64,000 bases of DNA, from assembly GCA_963082875.1 (NCBI GenBank), contig OY720098.1, positions 14,632,001-14,696,000 on the forward strand. Direction: 5' to 3'. Source of the stretch: Corella eumyota. Its lineage: Eukaryota > Chordata > Ascidiacea > Phlebobranchia > Corellidae. The stretch's first letter is position 1. Every line of letters starts with the position of its first letter. A program made the translations under genes and the position numbers. The notes below the pieces were generated by a model. It saw nothing but the letters and a program-made list of their open reading frames with translations, searched no databases and had not been told where the DNA came from. Shown here piece after piece: positions 60,701-64,000 of the stretch.

Positions 60701-62804
60701 TCTGACAATTTTTTTTTATAAAACAAAAGGTAGTTATTAGTTAACATGAAATAATAAGAGATAGCAATGTAGTTGTAATTGTTTAAAAACCCTAAGTGAT
60801 ATATTAAAAATTTCTCCCATTCTGATTACATCTTAAACTAACACAACATACCACAATATTTAAAATTTTTTAACTGTGTATTAGTTTGATCGTAACATAG
60901 TATAAGCAAAAAGTTATATAACATGTAAGTAGTACTTTAAGATATAGAAAAATACCTAACCAAAATTTTTCTAAATTTTTTAAATTTTGAAATTAATTTT
61001 TTTTAATTAATTACATGTTTAATCATGATTATGTATGAACTTGTAATTTTTTCTTATTTTAGCTGCAACATATTATCTATGTTAGAAAAAACAAACACAC
61101 AGCTGCGTGTTGTAACATTAACATTTATGTAACATTTATAAGTTATAAAAACATCGGTCATAAATTTAACATTCATAGTTTAAACTGTTACACCAAATTT
61201 TTATATTCAGACTGAAAAGTATATTTCTAGAGAAAAAGTTAAAAAAAAAATTCAACCACACTAGGACACCTTGCAAACTTTTTTGTAACACTTAAAAAAA
61301 ATAATTTAGGATAATTAATTTAAACTTACAATTGTACAACTATTTTTTTATATATAAAAGATTTAAAATTTTTTGTTTTTCACAAAAGAAAGTTTTATAT
61401 TTATAAATACTTGAAATTAATTTAAATTGTTTTGCAAATCTTACCAGAAAATCCACTGTCTGCATCACAATTATTTCCATTTATTCTTTTTAATAAAGTT
61501 TGACCTTGATTGTCCAGTTGTTCTATGGGAGCATTTGTTATTTTTTTCTTGAGCTTGATATGCTCTTCAATCATAAGCTGTTTAATTAAAAATATAATTA
61601 CAAAATAAACAAGCTTATAATGTGCAAAACATTTACAATGATTTAGTTTTAATAAAAAATTAAATAAAAAAAAAATTACTTAATATTTATATACATCATT
61701 TTTTAATATTGCAAATCATTTATTTTAGTTAAAATTACCCAGTTTCAAAAAAAAAAATTTTATGTATTAAACAAATTTTATTAACAGTTTATTTAAGTTG
61801 CTAAATAAGAAATAAACACTATTAAAAACTATAGATACTAAAATTATTTATTAGTTTTATAAATAATTTAGTTTACAATTAATTATAAAAAAAATTAAAA
61901 ATCCTTATTTAAAATAATTGATAACTATTCTTACTATTAATAATATTTTACCTTTGCACCATCCTGGTCTTGTGCAAATTGTTCTCTTGATAGAATATGT
62001 TCAATATCATGTAACTTATCCAACACATCCAATGCATCCCAGATAAATTCCTCGAAAACAATCCGTAATTCTATCCACTCATCGTGATCGTAAGATAAAG
62101 TTCCTCCCAAAGCAGGGGTGAGCTGACGAGGATCTATGGCTTTACAAAGGCCTTCGATAGACACTGGATGAATCTAATAACATTTTAGAATTTTACTACA
62201 TTTTACAGGTTTCTTAATCCACTTTATTTTATATTTTTGTTAAATATTTAACTAAATAACATTTTACCGGTTTTCAGGTTGCCATTAACAGGGGGGCCAA
62301 TACGTAAAAGAGTTGCCTTTACAAAAAGTAATAGCCCAACTGCCAAAATACACAGAAAACCAAAACAACATCCCAAAATTTTAAATTTTAAAAAACAACA
62401 TTTTTCCAACAATAGATCTTTTAATTAAAATTAAAAAATTTATTTTTAGTAAAAATTGTGTAAAAAGAGTTATATAGTAGTAAAATTGTGTTTTAAAGCA
62501 AAAAGATAAAGTGGTTTTCAAAAATATAACAGTAATCCACAGAAAATACCAGATTTAAAATTTTAATTGAACATCGCCAGATATTACATTGTTTAGTCTG
62601 TCGTTTTAACTTACCTCGAAAGAAAATTTATTGCTTCCGAAGTTGGTTCTTTGTTTTTGCCAGAAATTATCCGACTTAATAATGTAAACTGCATTGATTT
62701 TAGTGAAGTGATCTTGTAAAACCTTTAAGATTGGTTTAATGACATGCCAAGTAGATCCTCTCATATCCATTACCACCGTGAAACCAGATTGCAAGACCTC
62801 ATCA
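26117..62804 (-). CDS. TRIO: TRIO/Kalirin-type double RhoGEF without kinase (5' end outside window)
   Basis: At least 54 exons, about 2,530 residues in the window, every junction checked for phase. TRIO-family proteins activate Rac/RhoG through DH1-PH1 and RhoA through DH2-PH2, controlling axon guidance and cell migration. Domain order: CRAL-TRIO (62804-62615 and part of the next exon), spectrin repeats (62173 to about 48146), DH1-PH1 (47993-43966), SH3-1 (42889-42706), linker (37584-34503), DH2-PH2 (34081-31181), polar tail (30588-28755), SH3-2 (27908-27134), C-terminal exon (26231-26117, stop TAA 26119-26117). The end [20 protein letters not shown] is not followed by Ig, FN3 or kinase exons. 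Drosophila Trio and nematode UNC-73 also lack the kinase. This is probably the single pre-duplication relative of vertebrate TRIO and KALRN. The most N-terminal residues lie beyond 64000. Confidence 0.97.
26862..27095. mobile_element. CGAAAA-type MITE copy, diverged
   Basis: The right end (aaatggtttttcggttatatgac) is clear; the left end (aaatttcgaaaacgaca) is weaker. Just outside the SH3-2 exon 27311-27134. Confidence 0.5.
27479..27746 (+). mobile_element. SINE-A copy, full length
   Basis: Shows the best full head: ggcagcgtgatatagtggtaagaac (A-box region), then B box gggtttaatc, body, and a tail running into a (TA)n microsatellite at about 27746-27771. Splits the two SH3-2 exons, 55 bases from the donor of the first, on the strand opposite to the gene. 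Confidence 0.92.
28470..28737 (-). mobile_element. SINE-A copy, full length
   Basis: Tail atctcaatgtaggaagg to head ccacgctgtcgg. Its head ends about 18 bases from the donor side of the TRIO exon 28886-28755. Confidence 0.9.
28755..30588 (-). other. TRIO: TRIO polar tail exons between PH2 and SH3-2
   Basis: Exons 30588-30463, 30370-30162 (donor uncertain; 30147 is an alternative), 30050-29995, 29869-29766, 29583-29451, 28886-28755. The first starts [10 protein letters not shown], matching vertebrate SPIEYQRN just after PH2, then turns into an Asn/Ser run. Later exons are Ser/Asn/Pro-rich ([17 protein letters not shown] recalls GSFWSSIPASPASRPGS of TRIO). Likely disordered, with many phospho-sites. 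Confidence 0.85.
29212..29353 (+). mobile_element. SINE-A copy lacking the body
   Basis: Head (cagcgagttgtagtggtc) and B region are followed almost at once by the tail half (ggtaactgatgttactatatg). The two central stems are deleted. A similar short form occurs at 1661-1846, but with a different joint. Confidence 0.85.
30750..31083 (-). mobile_element. Old SINE-A interrupted by SINE-B
   Basis: Degraded SINE-A tail (about 30750-30826) and head (31001-31083) flank a SINE-B. This is the second SINE-B-in-SINE-A nest in the window, again with both elements on the minus strand. Confidence 0.7.
30827..31000 (-). mobile_element. SINE-B copy, nested
   Basis: Matches 15513-15708 throughout (gtgtttaaactatctgtaaa, ggtgcggctcgaact). 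The tail hairpin is weaker (atcct/aggat). Confidence 0.85.
31483..31757 (-). mobile_element. SINE-A copy, full length, diverged
   Basis: Tail ctttatcctcaatgtggg to head atcatgttgccag. Lies between the two PH2 exons. Confidence 0.88.
32401..32617. mobile_element. CGAAAA-type MITE copy
   Basis: Left end tcaaaaaccatatgcctgaa and right end ttcggttaaatagtttttgg pair as inverted ends. In a DH2 intron. Confidence 0.6.
32698..32707 (-). other. TRIO: GC splice donor in DH2
   Basis: The exon ends TTAAAG|GCAAGT. This is the standard strong form of the minor GC-AG intron class. Reading on without splicing reaches a stop after four codons, and there is no GT donor nearby that would keep the conserved LLLK-DFLK junction. 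Confidence 0.85.
32952..33226 (+). mobile_element. SINE-A copy, full length
   Basis: Head ctggcagcgtggtgtggtgg, perfect B box gggttcgatcc, body and tail (attgaggataaagata). In a DH2 intron. Confidence 0.92.
34184..34456 (-). mobile_element. SINE-A copy, full length
   Basis: Tail atttatcctgaatgtgg to head caccacgttggcgg. Its head end is only about 46 bases from the donor of the TRIO exon 34673-34503. Confidence 0.9.
35104..35378. repeat. Degenerate minisatellite, unit about 21-24 bp
   Basis: Variants of aatggtaaaaatactaatctt repeat about twelve times in a TRIO linker intron. Copies differ from one another, so it is an old array. Confidence 0.8.
36257..36528 (-). mobile_element. SINE-A copy, full length
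   Basis: Tail ctttatccttgatgtggg to head caccacgctgccgc. The stem ggcgcta/agcgcc is well kept. Confidence 0.92.
36938..37305. repeat. Dispersed repeat R3, copy 1 (hairpin-bearing)
   Basis: Matches 48538-48955 over its whole length. Contains gacgtaaaaagtac (37105-37118) and gtactttctacgtc (37148-37161), an inverted pair with one change. Between TRIO linker exons. Confidence 0.8.
38000..39400. other. TRIO intron stretch, no feature seen
   Basis: AT-rich sequence within the 5.1 kb intron; no repeat or exon recognised. Confidence 0.6.
39441..39540. mobile_element. Short CGAAAA-type MITE, nearly only the ends
   Basis: About 100 bp: left ccattttactgaaaatcatttgaccg, right cggtaaagtggttttcggtc. 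An internal deletion leaves little but the inverted ends. Confidence 0.7.
40486..40621 (-). CDS. TRIO: Candidate alternative first exon for a GEF2-only TRIO isoform
   Basis: Open frame of 45 codons plus one base: [20 protein letters not shown], then SLCFTNKK, ending DDAVL at a good donor (ttag|gtagag). It leaves phase 1, the same phase as the SH3-1 exon it would replace, so splicing to the 37584 exon keeps frame (next residues STFLSGSS). TRIO, Kalirin and UNC-73 all make GEF2-only forms from internal promoters, which is why the position is suggestive. No homologous sequence is remembered, and chance is possible. Confidence 0.35.
41399..41640. repeat. Dispersed repeat R3, copy 2
   Basis: Shares ccaggtaaccatattttttg, tgtgacgtagaaa, ctacgtcat and the agttgtataacttaaaaa block with the other R3 copies, but is shorter and more diverged. 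Confidence 0.7.
42930..43072 (+). mobile_element. SINE-B copy, head-truncated
   Basis: Starts at the B box (ggtttcgagttcgagccgca) and keeps the gagcccggcgttta body and poly-A end. Confidence 0.8.
43102..43200. mobile_element. CGAAAA-type MITE fragment
   Basis: Left-end motifs catcaccgaaaacattttaccg and atttgaccgaaaaatt; the right end is not seen before a SINE-B fragment begins. Another fragment of this family lies at about 43690-43787 (cggttaaatggtgtttttgg). Confidence 0.5.
43211..43328 (+). mobile_element. SINE-B fragment, diverged
   Basis: ggcttaccaatgccatatta ... gaggctggcgttatc matches the SINE-B body after the B box. Confidence 0.65.
44275..44462 (-). mobile_element. Old SINE-A copy
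   Basis: gtaacatttgttacc hairpin, cctcgagttgactta, and a head of accactacaccaagtgg remain. The central body is reduced. Confidence 0.7.
44861..45141 (-). mobile_element. SINE-A copy, head decayed
   Basis: Tail ctttattcttgatgtgg and body complete. The head ends in a partial duplication of cttcatgtgg ... tagaaagtgttctta. About 40 bases from the PH1 exon 45314-45180. Confidence 0.85.
46507..46692 (+). mobile_element. Old SINE-A copy
   Basis: ggcatagtgtagcaatttaa head and cccaaactgctaaatgtaaa tail half are recognisable; the stems are lost. Confidence 0.65.
47496..47752 (+). mobile_element. SINE-A copy, near full length
   Basis: Head ctggcagtgtggtgtagtgg, B region gggtttaatct, body and tail. 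About 78 bases from the DH1 exon 47418-47284. Confidence 0.9.
48338..48525 (+). mobile_element. Old SINE-A copy
   Basis: B region ttggtttgatttcc and aactgccaaaggtaactcaa are recognisable. The tail abuts the R3 repeat that begins near 48538. Confidence 0.65.
48538..48955. repeat. Dispersed repeat R3, copy 3 (best hairpin)
   Basis: Perfect 14-bp inverted pair gacgtagaaagtac (48717-48730) and gtactttctacgtc (48760-48773) around a 29-base loop. Both flanks match copy 1. Confidence 0.82.
49482..49705 (+). mobile_element. Old SINE-A copy
   Basis: Head ttgtctagtggttaaaatat, B box gggttcgatatc, and a diverged tail (gattctatgtttaggc). A SINE-B fragment follows directly. Confidence 0.7.
49709..49792 (+). 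mobile_element. SINE-B fragment
   Basis: tttgcccttaagcccggggttcacagatag matches the SINE-B body; head and end hairpin are missing. It yields chance open frames near the TRIO exon 50037-49906. Confidence 0.7.
50112..50316. mobile_element. CGAAAA-type MITE copy, old
   Basis: Left ttatcatttgaccagaaaa, right ggcaaatgtttatttagtgaaatg. The middle shares aaatgcccttta with the copy at 32401-32617. Confidence 0.5.
52034..52354. repeat. Minisatellite of about 11 units, 29-31 bp, abutting a TRIO exon
   Basis: Unit caaccaacttttgtaaaaaaaa plus cttaattt or ctgattt, roughly alternating. The last unit overlaps the end of exon 52517-52351, whose splice donor AAAA|GTTGGTTG is part of the unit. The array fills almost the whole intron up to exon 52003-51860. 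Confidence 0.9.
53509..53727. mobile_element. CGAAAA-type MITE copy, old
   Basis: Left actcatagctacc ... caaccgaataaaaattttcc, right tcggcaaaataatttttttagtactatgag. Lies within the 54322-53352 TRIO intron. Confidence 0.45.
54170..54262 (+). mobile_element. SINE-A tail fragment
   Basis: gatcagggtaacaaatgtaag ... tatgtttaacttatgcagtcg matches the SINE-A tail only. Confidence 0.55.
54608..54775 (-). mobile_element. Old SINE-A, tail missing
   Basis: ttatagcgccttacttaaag stem and head accactacaccacagcatcag remain, beside TRIO exon 54981-54812. Confidence 0.7.
55078..55345. repeat. Dispersed repeat R4, copy 2, with SINE-A tail inside
   Basis: Blocks gagcttagtgg, gttaagagtt, and gggtgggctattggctagta match 6938-7105. 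A SINE-A tail fragment (about 55211-55282) sits between the second and third blocks and is absent from copy 1. Confidence 0.55.
55211..55282 (+). mobile_element. SINE-A tail fragment within R4
   Basis: gataagtgttactctacgtt ... ccttcccacatcgagaataaat. Only the 3' end is present, as expected from 5'-truncated insertion. Confidence 0.65.
57476..57675. other. Assembly gap of 200 N in a TRIO spectrin exon
   Basis: The exon read from 57874 downward enters the gap after ITESYH. The next exon (57294-57166) starts VCENGKELL. Vertebrate TRIO has only one residue between these points (AYSEVSQDGKSLL), so few coding bases should be missing. Exactly 200 N looks like a placeholder, not a measured length. 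Confidence 0.95.
58762..58925 (+). mobile_element. Old SINE-A, tail missing
   Basis: B box gggttcgatcc, then ataaggcactataaac; the tail half is decayed. Confidence 0.65.
58928..60013 (-). other. TRIO intron stretch, no feature seen
   Basis: AT-rich. It shares a block with 55861-56040 (tcatgaaagtcaat ... acttagcctttacaagct ... caaaaa-ttccgaatcaatatttatt), so both contain an unnamed diverged repeat. No exon found. Confidence 0.55.
61952..62804 (-). other. TRIO: TRIO CRAL-TRIO/Sec14 domain exons
   Basis: Exons 62804-62615 and 62173-61952. The first reads [20 protein letters not shown] and [20 protein letters not shown], nearly the vertebrate TRIO sequence in this lipid-binding-fold domain. The second continues with [20 protein letters not shown] and [16 protein letters not shown]. 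The first part of the domain must lie in exons right of 64000. Confidence 0.93.
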
Positions 62805-64000
62805 CTAGAACAATATAAACTACATTTGTAAATTATATAAAAAGATTTAATAGTTTAATACTATATTATTATGTTAACTGTAAATTTGGCCCAATTACAT
62901 CATAAAATTCAATCCCTATAAATATACAATAAAAACAATAACTTTTGAAAACATTTGTGATCAACCAAAAATAATCATTAATAAAAAAATACATTTAAAC
63001 ATAATTTCATCCTGAAAAAAATAAAAAAAATAAAGCACTACTTTTCACTAATAGATTTTATACCTCATGAGTTAAAGAATAAAGTTTATATAAACTTAAT
63101 TTATATATAAATAAATTTAATTAAGCAAACATTGATATACATTAATTAAAAGTTTTTAAAAAGTGACCTAAGTTTTTATATTTTAACAAATTTATTTTGT
63201 TCCAAACAATCTAAAAATATGAATATTCAGTATTTACTAAACGAAATTGTTTTGTATAATATTTACTAAACAAAACTTTTAAATAAAAGGCAGCAAAAAT
63301 AATAAAACAAAAACATGTTTGTACAAAAATGGTAGGCTATAATTTAACCTTAAAACTTAAAAATAATTAGTTACAATTCCATTAGATATTTACTGTGACA
63401 TATTTAGTTTTTAGTTTAAGGCATATTGTATTACAATAACATTCTTATTTTAATATCAAAAAACACAAAATATATTAATATAATAATTTAACACAGAAAG
63501 ATCTAGTCCAAAACTAGCCATTTACATAAAAGTTAGACAACTTACCAAGAATAAAGAAGCAAAACATATACTACCTAATCCAACTTGAGTAATGTTTCAA
63601 GTATATATCGTTTATACTTGTTTGTACAAAAATGTTTTAAATAAAGCTATGAGTAAGTTATAAAAGCAGATTATGATTTCAAAAATATATCAACCTGAAG
63701 AAATTTTAACCCTAAACTGCTCAACCAGTGGGACTTTATTAATGTATTTTAACTACATACAAAATCATAAATAAAATTTGAATAGACAAATTTTCTGAAC
63801 TTCATCACAGTCTAAAGTCATAATAACAAAAACTTAAATTTTGTAAAATAATTAGAAAATATGCATTTTCCAGGTAAAAGATTATTGATTTTTAGTTTAA
63901 AAAAATTACATGAAAATCGGGAATTAAAAAAGTTAATTTTAGGCCTATTTTGTTAAATCTGGTTAATATAATCTCAGTAAAATAATGAATTAGTGATATA
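62805..64000 (-). other. TRIO intron continuing past the window edge
   Basis: AT-rich sequence with no exon, SINE or MITE recognised. The preceding CRAL-TRIO exons and the start codon must lie to the right. Confidence 0.65.

Larger units (their letters stand above)
48146..61577 (-). other. TRIO: TRIO spectrin-repeat region exons
   Basis: Exons in reading order: 61577-61445, 60543-60362, 60136-60014, 58727-58582, 57874 into the gap, 57294-57166, 56865-56764, 56328-56119, 55544-55440, 54981-54812, 54497-54323, 53351-53165, 52517-52351, 52003-51860, 51281-51120, 50712-50628, 50505-50338, 50037-49906, 49422-49331, 49120-49035, 48231-48146. Helical repeats are marked by W and LR...F motifs: [108 protein letters not shown]. 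The repeats form a rod that binds partners and membranes. Conservation with vertebrate TRIO is highest at 56328-56119 and falls towards DH1. Confidence 0.93.

Overview
The window is animal nuclear DNA, very AT-rich, with short exons, small introns and chordate-type multi-exon genes. Protein sequences that resemble vertebrate orthologues, intron density, and a dense tRNA-derived SINE family all point to a tunicate, most likely a solitary ascidian close to Ciona. The species call is inference. All gene models below were built by hand from splice signals, reading phase and remembered family sequences; no alignment or RNA data were used.

Layout, left to right. (1) 1-4349, plus strand: the 3' part of calnexin (eight exons; P-domain repeats, membrane span, acidic cytosolic tail). 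(2) 5706-6845, minus strand: a complete four-exon gene for a 167-residue four-span membrane protein of unrecognised family, tail-to-tail with calnexin and head-to-head with the next gene. (3) 8641-12212, plus strand: complete nine-exon STOML2, a mitochondrial inner-membrane stomatin-like protein. (4) 14168-19692, minus strand: complete eight-exon compact myosin light chain kinase (339 residues) ending in a calmodulin-binding helix. (5) 26117-62804 and beyond the right edge, minus strand: at least 54 exons of a TRIO/Kalirin-type double RhoGEF: CRAL-TRIO domain, spectrin repeats, DH1-PH1, SH3, linker, DH2-PH2, polar tail, second SH3 and a short C-terminus. It stops after the second SH3 and has no Ig, FN3 or kinase module. 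The 5' end lies beyond 64000, and a 200-N assembly gap cuts one spectrin exon.

The most striking point is the order of genes 4 and 5. A TRIO gene that lacks the vertebrate C-terminal kinase is followed directly, on the same strand, by a stand-alone MLCK-type kinase gene. Vertebrate TRIO and Kalirin carry an MLCK-related kinase at exactly that end of the protein.

Introns and spacers hold two tRNA-derived SINE families (about 26 and 6 copies, some nested), several small inverted-repeat elements (MITE-like), a three-unit tandem array carrying the TGACGTCA palindrome, and several minisatellites. One minisatellite repeats the splice-donor sequence of the exon beside it. I saw no retrovirus, LTR element, CRISPR array or true tRNA/rRNA gene.
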